A stretch of DNA of 38,022 nucleotides from Virgifigura sp964551315. Lineage in GTDB: Bacteria > Pseudomonadota > Alphaproteobacteria > Dongiales > Dongiaceae. The number at the start of each line of letters is the position of its first letter. Position 1 is the stretch's first letter. The position numbers were made by a program, and so were the translations under genes. Positions 25,617-34,235 of the stretch are shown piece by piece. Under the pieces are notes generated by a model. That model saw nothing but the letters and a program-made list of their open reading frames with translations. It made no database searches and was not told the DNA's origin. The stretch lies in NCBI GenBank assembly GCA_964551315.1, contig CAZKCM010000041.1, positions 1 to 38,022 on the forward strand, given 5' to 3'.

Positions 25617-28001
25617 ATGAGGTGGATTCCCTGGATCCGGCGCGGCGCGCTGGCGGCTGCGGTCTTGCTGCTGCTTGCGGCCGGAGGCGGCTATCTGTGG
25701 CTGCGGACATCGCTGCCGCAGACGGAGGGAACCCTGGACCTTCCCGGCCTCGCCGCGCCGGTGGAGCTGCGCCGGGACGCGCACGGCCTCGTCCGGATCC
25801 GCGCGGAGAACGAGGCGGACGCCTACTTTGCCCTCGGCTTCGCCCACGCCCAGGACCGGCTGTTCCAGATGGACATCATGCGCCGGCTGGGGGCCGGTCG
25901 CCTTTCGGAAGTTTTCGGTGCCAGGGCTATCGAGGCCGACCGCACCATGCGGACCTTAGGGCTCTACCGCGCCGCCGAGGCCAACCTCCCACGGCTTGCT
26001 CCGGAGGTACGGGCGGCGCTCGATGCCTACAGCGCCGGCGTCAATGCCTTCCTTCAAACGCGGCGCGGGTCGCTGCCGCCGGAATTCGTCCTGTTGTTCT
26101 ATCGCCCGGAGCCCTGGCGGCCGGCGGACTCCCTCGTCTGGGGCCGTCTCATGGCCTTCCATCTGAGCGGCAACTGGCGGGAGGAGTTGCTCCGTGCCCG
26201 GCTTTCGCAACGGCTCAAGCCAGACCAGCTCGACTTTCTCTGGCCCGCCATGCCCGACGACGACGGCCGGATCGAAGCCTCGGTCGTCGACCCATCCGTC
26301 CTCGACCGGATGGCGGCGGCGCTCGCCGTCCTGCCGCGATCGTACGGGGCCTCGAACAACTGGGCCGTAAGCGGGGCGCTGACCGCGACCGGAAAGCCCT
26401 TGCTGGCGAACGACCCCCATCTCGCGTTCGGAGCGCCGATCCAGTGGTACCTGGCGCGGATCGAGACCCCCACCCTGTCGGTGACCGGGGCGACCGCGCC
26501 CGGCGTGCCCTTCACGCTGATCGGCCACAATGGACGCGTCGCCTGGGGCTTCACCACGACCCACAGCGACACCCAGGACCTGTTCGTCGAGCGGCTCGTG
26601 CCCGACGACCCCTCCCGCTACCTGACGCCGACCGGCAGCGAGCCGTTCGCGACCCGCGAGGAAACGATCCGCGTGCGCGGCGGCGAGGACATCGCCCTTA
26701 CGGTGCGCGCGACGCGCCACGGTCCGGTGGTTTCGGACATCGGCATGGCCCCCGACGGCATGGCCGGACGGGACCAAGTGGTGGCCCTCGCTTGGCCGGG
26801 CCTGCGCACCGACGATCTCACCGCGGAGGCGATCTATCGAATGAACCGCGCCGGCGACGCAGCCGCCTTCCGCGCCGCGCTGCGCGACTTCCACAGCCCG
26901 CAGCAGAACATCCTCTACGCCGACCGCGAGGGCAGCATCGGCTTCGTCGCGGCGGGACGCGTTCCGGTCCGCAAGTCCCTGATGGCCGGCAGCCAGATGC
27001 CGGCGCCCGGCTGGACCGGAGGGTACGACTGGACCGGGTACCTGCCCTTCGAGGCGCTGCCGCAGGCCGTCGATCCACCATCCGGATGGCTGGCAACCGC
27101 CAACAACAACGTGACTCCGTCCGGCTATCGGCATTTCATCGCCGCGCGGTGGGAGGAACCCTATCGCATCCAGCGGATCGTCGAGCTGCTCGACGGGGCA
27201 ACCGGCCTGACCGGCGATCGCATGGCGGCAATGCAGCTCGACATCCTTTCGCCCGCCGCTCGCGACCTTCTCCCGCCGATGCTGGCGGCTGCCCGGGCCG
27301 GCGGCTCGGCCCCGCGGGCGATGCTCGACCTGCTGGAGCGATGGGACTATCGGGCGGCGCGGGACCGGCCGGAGCCGCTGATCTTTCTCACCTGGCAGCG
27401 CGAGGCGGCCCGGAGGATCTTCGCCGACGAGATGGGCCCCCTCTTCTTCGAATACTGGTCCTGGAACCTCGACCAGGTGGCGTCCGTGCTGAGCGCAGAC
27501 GATCCGGCCGCGGCTGCCTGGTGCGACGACGTCGAAACCATCGGAAGCATCGAGACCTGCGCGGAGCAGTTCGCGGCGGCGCTTGACGACGCCCGGTCAA
27601 TCCTCGCGGCAGCCTATGGCGAGAACCCCGCAGAATGGCGCTGGGGCGCGGCCCATCGGGCGTTTTTCCGGCACCCGCTCTTCGACCGGATCCCGGTGCT
27701 CGGCAACTGGCTGGCGGTCCCGCGGGTCGAGACCGACGGCGACAACTACACGCTGAACCGGGGCACACCGCAAATCCCGCCCGAGGGCGTCCTCTTCCCG
27801 CATGTCCATGGCTCGGGCCTGCGAGCAGTTTTCGACCTCGCCGACCTCGACCGGTCGCGGTTCATCATCGCCGGCGGCCAGTCGGGCAACCCCTTCTCGC
27901 CACACTACGCGGACCTGGTCCGGCCGTGGCGCGACGGCGAGCTGGTGACTCTGGCGGGCGAGGCGGACCGCGTCCTGACGCTGCGACCGGCCGCGCCCTG
28001 A
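25617..28001 (+). CDS. Penicillin acylase family Ntn hydrolase
   Basis: A 794-residue precursor of the penicillin-amidase family, self-cleaving Ntn hydrolases that split amide bonds of penicillins or acyl-homoserine lactones. An N-terminal membrane segment (about 10-31, RGALAAAVLLLLAAGGGYLWL) is a signal or anchor sending it to the periplasm. The alpha chain contains GFAHAQDRLFQMDIMRR. Cleavage should occur before Ser246 in SYGASNNWAVSG (numbered from ATG 25617), making Ser the N-terminal nucleophile of the beta chain; GKPLLANDPHL, GVPFTLIGHNGRVAWG and the late ANNNVTPSG with the oxyanion Asn follow. The alternative start GTG 25611 adds two residues; neither has a clear ribosome site. Actual substrate is not predictable. 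It follows the GntR gene by 181 bases with no supported gene between. Confidence 0.9.
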   Translation: MRWIPWIRRGALAAAVLLLLAAGGGYLWLRTSLPQTEGTLDLPGLAAPVELRRDAHGLVRIRAENEADAYFALGFAHAQDRLFQMDIMRRLGAGRLSEVFGARAIEADRTMRTLGLYRAAEANLPRLAPEVRAALDAYSAGVNAFLQTRRGSLPPEFVLLFYRPEPWRPADSLVWGRLMAFHLSGNWREELLRARLSQRLKPDQLDFLWPAMPDDDGRIEASVVDPSVLDRMAAALAVLPRSYGASNNWAVSGALTATGKPLLANDPHLAFGAPIQWYLARIETPTLSVTGATAPGVPFTLIGHNGRVAWGFTTTHSDTQDLFVERLVPDDPSRYLTPTGSEPFATREETIRVRGGEDIALTVRATRHGPVVSDIGMAPDGMAGRDQVVALAWPGLRTDDLTAEAIYRMNRAGDAAAFRAALRDFHSPQQNILYADREGSIGFVAAGRVPVRKSLMAGSQMPAPGWTGGYDWTGYLPFEALPQAVDPPSGWLATANNNVTPSGYRHFIAARWEEPYRIQRIVELLDGATGLTGDRMAAMQLDILSPAARDLLPPMLAAARAGGSAPRAMLDLLERWDYRAARDRPEPLIFLTWQREAARRIFADEMGPLFFEYWSWNLDQVASVLSADDPAAAAWCDDVETIGSIETCAEQFAAALDDARSILAAAYGENPAEWRWGAAHRAFFRHPLFDRIPVLGNWLAVPRVETDGDNYTLNRGTPQIPPEGVLFPHVHGSGLRAVFDLADLDRSRFIIAGGQSGNPFSPHYADLVRPWRDGELVTLAGEADRVLTLRPAAP

Positions 28002-28221
28002 CCCTACGGCGCCGCCGGCGTGCCGACGGTCCGGCCGTTGCCGCCGCTCGGTCTTTGCCTGCATTTGCGTTATCCTCCGGGCCGATTTGGTCGCTGGCGA
28101 TTGAGAAGGCGGCGCTCCGCGCCAAGAGCGACCCCGCGGGCGCGAGAAGATCGGCCTCATGCGGGGCGGTCCGCGACGCAACGGGCGTCGGGGATTCCGT
28201 AAGACCGAAGGGAGCTCAGCG

Positions 28222-29457
28222 ATGACGATGGTGACGATCGACGAGATTCGAGCGGCGGCGGAGACGATCGCCGGTGAGGTCGTCCGCACGCCGGCGCTGC
28301 GCTCCCGCCGCCTCGCGGAAGCGACCGGCGCGGCCGATGTCGTGCTGAAGCTGGAGAACATGCAGTTCACCGGCTCGTTCAAGGACCGCGGCGCACTGAA
28401 CAAGCTGAAAAGCCTGACCCCGGAGGAAGCGCGGGCCGGGGTGATCGCCATGTCGGCCGGCAACCACGCGCAGGGCGTCGCCTACCATGCGCAGCGGCTC
28501 GGCATTCCCGCGACCATCGTCATGCCGCAGGGGACGCCCTTCACCAAGGTCGAGCGGACGCGCAGCTTCGGCGCCCGCGTCCTGCTGCAGGGCGACGGCA
28601 TCGACGCGGCGGCGGTATTCGCCCGCGACCTCGCCAAGAGCGAGGGGCTTTGCTTCGTTCACCCCTATGACGACCCGAAGATCATCGCCGGCCAGGGCAC
28701 CATCGGGCTCGAACTCATCGCCGACGCGCCGGATCTGGACACCCTGGTCGTGCCGATCGGCGGCGGCGGCCTCATCGCTGGAATTGCGATCGCCGCCAAG
28801 GCGTTGAAGCCGGACATCGAGATTTTCGGCGTCGAATGCGCCCTCTACCCCTCGATGCACCACGCCATTCGCGGCTTGCCCCCGGCCAGTGGCGGCCAGA
28901 CGCTGGCCGAGGGCATCGCCGTGAAGTCACCCGGCGTGATCACCAAGGCAATCATCGAGCGGCTGGTCACGGACATCCTTCTGGTCGGGGAGGACCCTCT
29001 GGAGCAGGCGGTTCAGATGCTGGTCGAGCGCCAGAAGATCGTGGCCGAAGGCGCCGGCGGCGCAGGCTTGGCGGCGCTCATCGCCGACCCGGCCCGCTTT
29101 GCCGGACGGCGCGTCGGCATCGTCATCTGCGGCGGCAACATCGATTCCCGCATGCTGGCGCAGGTGCTGATGCGCGGCCTCGTGCGCGATAGCCGGGTGG
29201 TGACGCTGCGGATCGAGATCACGGACGCGCCCGGCGTGCTCGCGAACCTCGCGCGGCTCATCGGCGACACCGGCGGGAACATCATCGAGATCCACCACCA
29301 GCGCATGTTCTACGACCTGCCGGTCAAGAAGGCCGACGTCGACGCGGTGGTCGAAACCCGCAACGCCGACCACGTCCGCGAGATCGTCACCGCCCTGACC
29401 GAGGGCGGCTTCCCGACGAGACTGATGAGCAGCCGGTCGGTGGATCTGCCGGCCTGA
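28222..29457 (+). CDS. ilvA: Threonine ammonia-lyase with C-terminal ACT domain
   Basis: A 411-residue PLP enzyme converting threonine (and serine) to 2-oxobutanoate (pyruvate) and ammonia. Fold-type II marks are Lys54 in TGSFKDRGA, which binds PLP, SAGNHAQGVAYHA at about 76-88, and the phosphate cup GGGGLIAG. Residues about 325-405 form one ACT domain (VTLRIEITDAPGVLANLARL, then NIIEIHHQR), which suggests the shorter, ACT-regulated type found in many alphaproteobacteria, and not the double-ACT-like E. coli IlvA. ATG 28222 was chosen with GAAGGGAG upstream; ATG 28228 is possible. It is followed after 93 bases by cystathionine beta-synthase. 2-oxobutanoate is also the product of the cystathionine lyase two genes on. 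Confidence 0.9.
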   Translation: MTMVTIDEIRAAAETIAGEVVRTPALRSRRLAEATGAADVVLKLENMQFTGSFKDRGALNKLKSLTPEEARAGVIAMSAGNHAQGVAYHAQRLGIPATIVMPQGTPFTKVERTRSFGARVLLQGDGIDAAAVFARDLAKSEGLCFVHPYDDPKIIAGQGTIGLELIADAPDLDTLVVPIGGGGLIAGIAIAAKALKPDIEIFGVECALYPSMHHAIRGLPPASGGQTLAEGIAVKSPGVITKAIIERLVTDILLVGEDPLEQAVQMLVERQKIVAEGAGGAGLAALIADPARFAGRRVGIVICGGNIDSRMLAQVLMRGLVRDSRVVTLRIEITDAPGVLANLARLIGDTGGNIIEIHHQRMFYDLPVKKADVDAVVETRNADHVREIVTALTEGGFPTRLMSSRSVDLPA

Positions 29458-29467
29458 TTTGAAAGGT

Positions 29468-29550
29468 GCGGCGCGTTAACCAAGCTTGCGCCGCGGCGGG
29501 CGAACGCGCAAGGTGGGTGGCAACGTCTCCTATGCCGGAGAGGTTGCCTC
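29468..29550 (+). promoter_or_regulatory. Structured leader of the cystathionine beta-synthase gene (possible riboregulator)
   Basis: The 93 bases between ilvA and the beta-synthase can form three stems. Stem A: GCGGCGC (29468-29474) with GCGCCGC (29488-29494). Stem B: CTTGCGC (29485-29491) with GCGCAAG (29506-29512). A and B share bases, so they exclude each other. Stem C: GGCAAC-g-TCTCC (29519-29530) with GGAGA-g-GTTGCC (29537-29548), eleven pairs with one G-G mismatch and a six-base loop. The Shine-Dalgarno GGAGAGG lies inside stem C, two bases short of the ATG at 29551. This is the layout of a translational switch. No known riboswitch motif was recognised. The loop of A also holds GTTAACC. 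Confidence 0.55.
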
Positions 29551-30918
29551 ATGCCCGCCGCCAGCAACGTCCTCGAGATGATCGGCAGCACCCCGATGGT
29601 CGAGGTGACGCGACTCGACACCGGTCCCTGCCGCCTGTTCCTCAAGCTGGAATCCCAGAACCCCGGCGGCTCCATCAAGGACCGCATCGCGCTGTCGATG
29701 GTCGAGGCGGCGGAGCGCGAGGGGCGGATTCGACCGGGCGGCACTCTGATCGAGGCGACGGCGGGCAACACCGGCCTCGGCCTTGCGCTGGTCGCGGCGC
29801 AGAAGGGCTATCGGCTTATCCTCGTTATCCCGGACAAGATGGCGCAGGAGAAGATCCATCACCTGCGCGCGTTCGGTGCCGAGATCCGGATGACCCGCTC
29901 CGACGTCGGCAAGGGACATCCGGACTACTATCAGGACGTCGCCGAACGGCTGTCCAAGGGAATCAGAAACGCGTTCTATGTCAATCAGTTCGCCAACCCG
30001 GCGAACCCCGAGGCGCATGAGGAGACGACCGGGCCGGAGATCTGGGAGCAAATGGACCACGACCTCGACGCGGTGGTCTGCGGCGTCGGTTCGGGCGGGA
30101 CCCTGACCGGGCTCGGCCGGTTCTTCGCGCGCACCGCGCCGCAGGTCCGGATGGTGCTCGCGGACCCGCGCGGCTCGGTGCTTGCCGGCGTGGTGCAGAC
30201 CGGCCAATTGGGCGAGGCGGGTTCCTGGCTCGTCGAGGGTATCGGCGAAGATTTCGTCCCGCCCAACTGCGACCTCTCCTTCGTCTCCCAAGCAATCACC
30301 GTGGGTGACGGCGAGAGCTTCCACACCGCCCGCGAACTGCTGCGGCGCGAGGGCGTGCTCGCCGGCTCGTCCTCGGGCACGCTGGTCGCGGCGGCGCTGC
30401 ACTACTGCCGGGCGCAGCCGGCGCCGAAGCGCGTCGTCACCTTCGTCTGCGACAGTGGCAACAAGTACCTGTCGAAGATGTTCAACGACTATTGGATGCT
30501 CGACCAGGGCTTCCTCGAACGTAAGCGCTACGGCGACCTGCGCGACCTGATCGCGCGGCGCCACGCGGAGCGTGCGACGATCACCGTCGCGCCCGAGGAT
30601 ACGCTGCTGACGGCCTATGGGCGCATGCGGCTCTACGAGGTCTCGCAGCTGCCGGTCATGGTCGACCGAAGGGTCGTCGGCATCGTCGACGAATCGGATG
30701 TCCTGCTCGCCGTCTACGGCCATGAGGATCGGTTCCGCGACAAGGTCGAGAGCGCCATGACGCGCAAGCTGGAGACGATCGAGGCGACGGCCCCGCTCGC
30801 CGACCTGCTGCCGATCTTCGGCCGCGACCACGTCGCGATCGTCATGGAGGGCAGCGAGTTCCTCGGCCTCATCACGCGCATCGACCTCCTGAACCATCTG
30901 CGCCGCAGCCTGCGATGA
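29551..30918 (+). CDS. cbs: Cystathionine beta-synthase with CBS-pair module
   Basis: A 455-residue PLP enzyme that joins serine and homocysteine into cystathionine, the first step of reverse transsulfuration. The catalytic part has Lys43 in NPGGSIKDRIALSM, the substrate loop EATAGNTGLGLA near 68-79, GVGSGGTLTG, and the pocket SSSGT. Residues about 335-455 hold two CBS repeats (ERATITVAPEDTL, LPVMVDRRVVGIVDESDVL; then ETIEATAPLADLLPI, FLGLITRIDLLNHL), a regulatory adenosine-binding module, as in eukaryotic and some bacterial CBS. Start ATG 29551 with GAGAGG upstream. The gamma-lyase gene follows 40 bases on, so the two form an operon. Without the CBS module it would look like cysteine synthase, and a cysteine synthase-like activity cannot be excluded. 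Confidence 0.92.
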   Translation: MPAASNVLEMIGSTPMVEVTRLDTGPCRLFLKLESQNPGGSIKDRIALSMVEAAEREGRIRPGGTLIEATAGNTGLGLALVAAQKGYRLILVIPDKMAQEKIHHLRAFGAEIRMTRSDVGKGHPDYYQDVAERLSKGIRNAFYVNQFANPANPEAHEETTGPEIWEQMDHDLDAVVCGVGSGGTLTGLGRFFARTAPQVRMVLADPRGSVLAGVVQTGQLGEAGSWLVEGIGEDFVPPNCDLSFVSQAITVGDGESFHTARELLRREGVLAGSSSGTLVAAALHYCRAQPAPKRVVTFVCDSGNKYLSKMFNDYWMLDQGFLERKRYGDLRDLIARRHAERATITVAPEDTLLTAYGRMRLYEVSQLPVMVDRRVVGIVDESDVLLAVYGHEDRFRDKVESAMTRKLETIEATAPLADLLPIFGRDHVAIVMEGSEFLGLITRIDLLNHLRRSLR

Positions 30919-30958
30919 GGTCCGGCGCCCCCGCAACCCGAGCCGAGGCCCGAAACGC

Positions 30959-32185
30959 ATGACCGACCCGATTCCGCCCCAAGGGGCTTCTCTCGATGGG
31001 CCCCCGTCCAACGAACCGGTGGGCAACCGTCGCGGCTTCGCAACGCGCAGCATCCATGCCGGCCAGTCGCCGGATCCGGCCACGGGTGCCGTCATGACGC
31101 CGATCTACGCCACCTCGACCTATGTCCAGGAGAGCCCGGGCGTCCATAAGGGCTACGAGTACGCGCGCAGCCAGAACCCCACGCGCATGGCCTTCGAGCG
31201 CTGCGTCGCCGACCTGGAGAGCGGCACGGCCGGATTCGCCTTCGCGTCCGGCATGGCGGCGACGGCGACGACCCTCGAATGCCTCGATGCGGGCTCCCAC
31301 GTGATCGCCGTGGACGATCTCTACGGCGGCAGCTATCGCCTGTTCGAACGGGTGCGGCGGCGCTCCGCCGGCCTCAGCTTCAGCTTCCTTGACCTTTCCG
31401 ACCGCACGGCGGTCGAGGCGGCCATCCGGCCGGAGACGCGGATGATCTGGGTCGAGACTCCGACCAACCCGCTCCTCAGGCTGATCGACCTGGAGGCGAT
31501 CGCGGAGCTGGGCCGGAGGCGAGGCCTTATCACAGTCGCCGACAACACCTTCGCCACGCCCTGGGTGCAGCGGCCGCTCGAGCGGGGCTTCGATCTCGTC
31601 GCGCATTCCGCCACGAAGTACCTGAACGGCCATTCCGATATGGTCGGCGGCGTCGTCGTGGTGGGCGAGAACGCGGAGCTGCGCGAGCGGCTCGCCTTCC
31701 TGCAGAACGCGGTCGGCGCCATCGCCGGGCCCTTCGACAGCTTCCTCGCCCTGCGCGGCCTGAAGACGCTTGCGCTGCGGATGGAGCGGCATTGCCGAAA
31801 CGCCGCCGCCGTCGCCGCCTGGCTCGAGGCGCATCCGGCCGTCGAGCGCGTCCATTACCCCGGACTCCCCAGCCATCCCCGGCACGATCTCGCGCGGCGT
31901 CAGATGCACGGCTTCGGCGGTATGGTGACCGCGGTGCTGAAGGGCGGGCTGCCGGCGGCGCGCCGCTTCCTCGAACGCTGCCGGATCTTTGCCCTCGCGG
32001 AAAGCCTTGGCGGCGTCGAGAGCCTGATCGAGCACCCGGCGATCATGACCCACGCTTCGCTGCCCGGCGAAAAGCGCGCCGCGCTCGGAATAGGCGACGG
32101 TCTGGTGCGGCTGTCGGTCGGCGTGGAGGACGAGGCAGACCTGATCTCCGATCTGCGGCAGGCGCTCGCCGGTCCGGCCGATTGA
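30959..32185 (+). CDS. Cystathionine gamma-lyase (PLP-dependent)
   Basis: A 408-residue member of the Cys/Met-metabolism PLP family. The N-terminus up to about 27 is an extra tail; then TRSIHAGQSPDPATGAVMTP, YEYARSQNPTRMAFE (Tyr and Arg for cofactor phosphate), ASGMAA, VDDLYGGSYRLF, DNTFATPW and the PLP lysine Lys220 in SATKYLNGHSD. The C-terminal SLGGVESLIEHPAIMTHAS is the general lyase signature. Coupled to the beta-synthase, it most likely cleaves cystathionine to cysteine, 2-oxobutanoate and ammonia (gamma-lyase); beta-lyase or gamma-synthase activity is the alternative, since these families are hard to tell apart. ATG 30959 was taken; its ribosome site is weak. A terminator-like hairpin follows. 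Confidence 0.88.
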   Translation: MTDPIPPQGASLDGPPSNEPVGNRRGFATRSIHAGQSPDPATGAVMTPIYATSTYVQESPGVHKGYEYARSQNPTRMAFERCVADLESGTAGFAFASGMAATATTLECLDAGSHVIAVDDLYGGSYRLFERVRRRSAGLSFSFLDLSDRTAVEAAIRPETRMIWVETPTNPLLRLIDLEAIAELGRRRGLITVADNTFATPWVQRPLERGFDLVAHSATKYLNGHSDMVGGVVVVGENAELRERLAFLQNAVGAIAGPFDSFLALRGLKTLALRMERHCRNAAAVAAWLEAHPAVERVHYPGLPSHPRHDLARRQMHGFGGMVTAVLKGGLPAARRFLERCRIFALAESLGGVESLIEHPAIMTHASLPGEKRAALGIGDGLVRLSVGVEDEADLISDLRQALAGPAD

Positions 32186-32207
32186 CCCCGACACCGGCCC
32201 CTATCGC

Positions 32208-32232
32208 GCCTTTACCCTAACCGGGCAAAGGC
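32208..32232 (+). terminator. Terminator-like hairpin after the gamma-lyase gene
   Basis: GCCTTT (32208-32213) pairs with AAAGGC (32227-32232), with CCC/GGG inside the loop for extra pairs. It lies 22 bases after the stop codon. There is no clear T-run. Confidence 0.4.
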
Positions 32233-32366
32233 ATTCCGGCATTGCCGACCGATTATGCGCGAAAACCCTCGCGGATTTTCGCCGATTTGCCTCCTGAAAC
32301 CCAAATTTAACCGGAATGGGCGAGGGTTACCGGACCGCTTCGGAGTTGAGGGACGAGGTTCGGCGT

Positions 32367-33227
32367 ATGCTGGTCATCGTGGGCGCCGTGGTCGTGGTCG
32401 CGTCTGTACTCGGCGGCTACGCGGCGATGGGCGGCCACTTGGCCGTACTCGCCCAGCCCTTTGAACTCGTCATCATCGCCGGCGCGGCGTTCGGCGCCTT
32501 CGTCATCGCCAACCCGAGAATCGTCCTGGTCCGGGCCGGCAAGGGAATCGTCCGGATTCTCAAGGGGCCACGCTACGACAAGCAGAGCTATGTCGAGCTG
32601 CTGAGCCTGCTCTACCAGATTTTCAAGCTGGCCAAGACCAAGGGCATGCTGGCCCTCGAAAGCCATGTCGAGAACCCGGCGGAAAGCTCGTTGTTCCAGC
32701 AGTTTCCCAGCGTCACGGAGAACGCGGCGGCGATGACCTTCCTGTGCGACTACCTGCGGATGCTGACGCTCGGCACCGAAAACCCGCACGAGGTCGAGGC
32801 GCTCATCGACGAGGAGCTGGAGACCCGTCACGCCGAGCACAACCAGGTTTCCTCGGCCATCCAAACGGTCGCGGACGGTCTGCCCGCGCTCGGCATCGTC
32901 GCGGCCGTGCTCGGCGTCATCAAGACCATGGGCGCGATCACCGAGCCGCCGGAGGTCCTGGGCCGGCTGATCGGCGGGGCCCTCGTCGGGACCTTCCTCG
33001 GCGTGTTCCTCGCCTACGGCTTTGTCGGGCCGATCGCCCACGCCATCAGGGCCCTCGACAATGCCGAAATGAAGTATCTGCAATGCATCCGCGCCGGGCT
33101 CCTCGCCCATATGCAGGGCTATCCGCCGGCCGTATCTGTCGAGTTCGCGCGCAAGGCGCTGCTGGAGCTCGACCGGCCGACCTTCTACGAGGTGGAAGAA
33201 GCCGTCCAGGCGCTGCCGCCGGTGTAA
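32367..33227 (+). CDS. motA: Flagellar motor stator protein MotA
   Basis: A 286-residue inner-membrane protein, MotA of the proton-type flagellar stator. Four membrane helices: about 2-22 (LVIVGAVVVVASVLGGYAA), 33-50, then after the long cytoplasmic loop two near 170-190 (LGIVAAVLGVIKTMGAI) and 200-220 (LIGGALVGTFLGVFLAYGF). The PxLGIVAAVLGVIKTM motif and the charged cytoplasmic loop with basic and acidic residues that contact FliG are in place. ATG 32367 gives the standard MLVIVG beginning; the frame is open from ATG 32316, giving 17 extra residues that I regard as non-coding. motB follows after 12 bases. Other flagellar genes are not in the window. Confidence 0.94.
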   Translation: MLVIVGAVVVVASVLGGYAAMGGHLAVLAQPFELVIIAGAAFGAFVIANPRIVLVRAGKGIVRILKGPRYDKQSYVELLSLLYQIFKLAKTKGMLALESHVENPAESSLFQQFPSVTENAAAMTFLCDYLRMLTLGTENPHEVEALIDEELETRHAEHNQVSSAIQTVADGLPALGIVAAVLGVIKTMGAITEPPEVLGRLIGGALVGTFLGVFLAYGFVGPIAHAIRALDNAEMKYLQCIRAGLLAHMQGYPPAVSVEFARKALLELDRPTFYEVEEAVQALPPV

Positions 33228-33239
33228 AGGGCCCGGCCG

Positions 33240-34130
33240 TTGTCGAACAACGAACGCCCCATCGTCATCAAGAAGATCAAGAAGAGCCACGTGGGCCACC
33301 ATCACGGCGGGGCCTGGAAGGTCGCCTATGCCGACTTCGTGACCGCCATGATGGCCTTCTTCCTCCTGTTGTGGCTGCTCAGCGCCACGACCGAGGAACA
33401 GCGAAAGGGCATCGCCAACTACTTCGCGCCCAACCTCGTCTCGGATACCACCGCCGGCAGCGACGGCGTCCTGGGCGGCCGGACGATCACGAGCGACGGC
33501 GCCATGACCTCGAACGCCGCCCTCCCCACCATCACCCTCGATCTCGTCAGGCCCGGCTGGAACGCGGGCGAGATGGCCGGCGGGATCAGGCCGGACGACC
33601 TCAGCGAGGAGGCCGCGGAAGCGTTGCTCGCCGAATGGGAGGAAGAGCGATTCCGCGAGGCGGAGTTCGCCCTGCGTCAGGCAATCCAGGACCTCCCCGA
33701 GTTGCAGCCGCTCGCCGACAACCTCATCGTCGACCGCACGCCGGAGGGCATGCGGATCCAGATCGTCGATCGGGAGAGGCTGTCGATGTTTCCGCTCGGC
33801 AGCGCCGAAATGCTGGAGCACACCAAGCGGCTCATGATCCTGGTCGCCGAGGCGGTGCGTCAGCTACCGAACAAGATCGCGATCACCGGACATACCGACG
33901 CCACCCCCTATGCGCCCGGCCGCGGATTCAGCAACTGGGAGCTGTCGACCGCCCGGGCGAATGCGAGCCGGCGTGCCCTCATCGCCGCCGGTCTGCCGGA
34001 AGACCGTATCGCCTCCGTCATCGGCAAGGCCGATCAGGAGCCGCTGATAAAGGAGGATCCGGCCTCTCCCCGAAACCGCCGCATCAGCATCGTCCTGCTC
34101 CACGAGGCTCCGGACCGGGCGTCGGAATGA
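33240..34130 (+). CDS. motB: Flagellar motor stator protein MotB
   Basis: A 296-residue MotB. Basic N-terminus (IKKIKKSHVGHHHGG), one membrane helix about 32-49 carrying the proton-binding Asp32 (YADFVTAMMAFFLLLWLL), a linker with Ala/Glu-rich helix, and a C-terminal OmpA-like peptidoglycan-binding domain (ITGHTDATPY, NWELSTARANASRRAL, NRRISIVLL). It anchors the MotA/B stator to the cell wall. The only start at the right place is TTG at 33240; no ATG or GTG is available before the conserved N-terminus, and the ribosome site is weak, so translation may be coupled to motA. Confidence 0.93.
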   Translation: MSNNERPIVIKKIKKSHVGHHHGGAWKVAYADFVTAMMAFFLLLWLLSATTEEQRKGIANYFAPNLVSDTTAGSDGVLGGRTITSDGAMTSNAALPTITLDLVRPGWNAGEMAGGIRPDDLSEEAAEALLAEWEEERFREAEFALRQAIQDLPELQPLADNLIVDRTPEGMRIQIVDRERLSMFPLGSAEMLEHTKRLMILVAEAVRQLPNKIAITGHTDATPYAPGRGFSNWELSTARANASRRALIAAGLPEDRIASVIGKADQEPLIKEDPASPRNRRISIVLLHEAPDRASE

Positions 34131-34235
34131 CATCGTCCTCCCCGGTCGAGAGGCCGCTGGCCCGGCTCCGAGTCTTGCGGCGTCGCCCGGCGGTGCCTAT
34201 GTCGAACCAGAAGCAAGGCCGAAGGGAGGCCGCCC

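Noticed and set aside
29458..29550. Known SAH or SAM riboswitch before cystathionine beta-synthase
   Set aside because: The stems are real on paper, but the conserved core bases of those classes were not seen, so it is reported only as an unidentified structured leader.
32186..32366. CtrA-type sites (TTAACC-like) before motA
   Set aside because: Only isolated TAACC-like half-sites are present; the paired TTAA-N7-TTAA spacing was not found.
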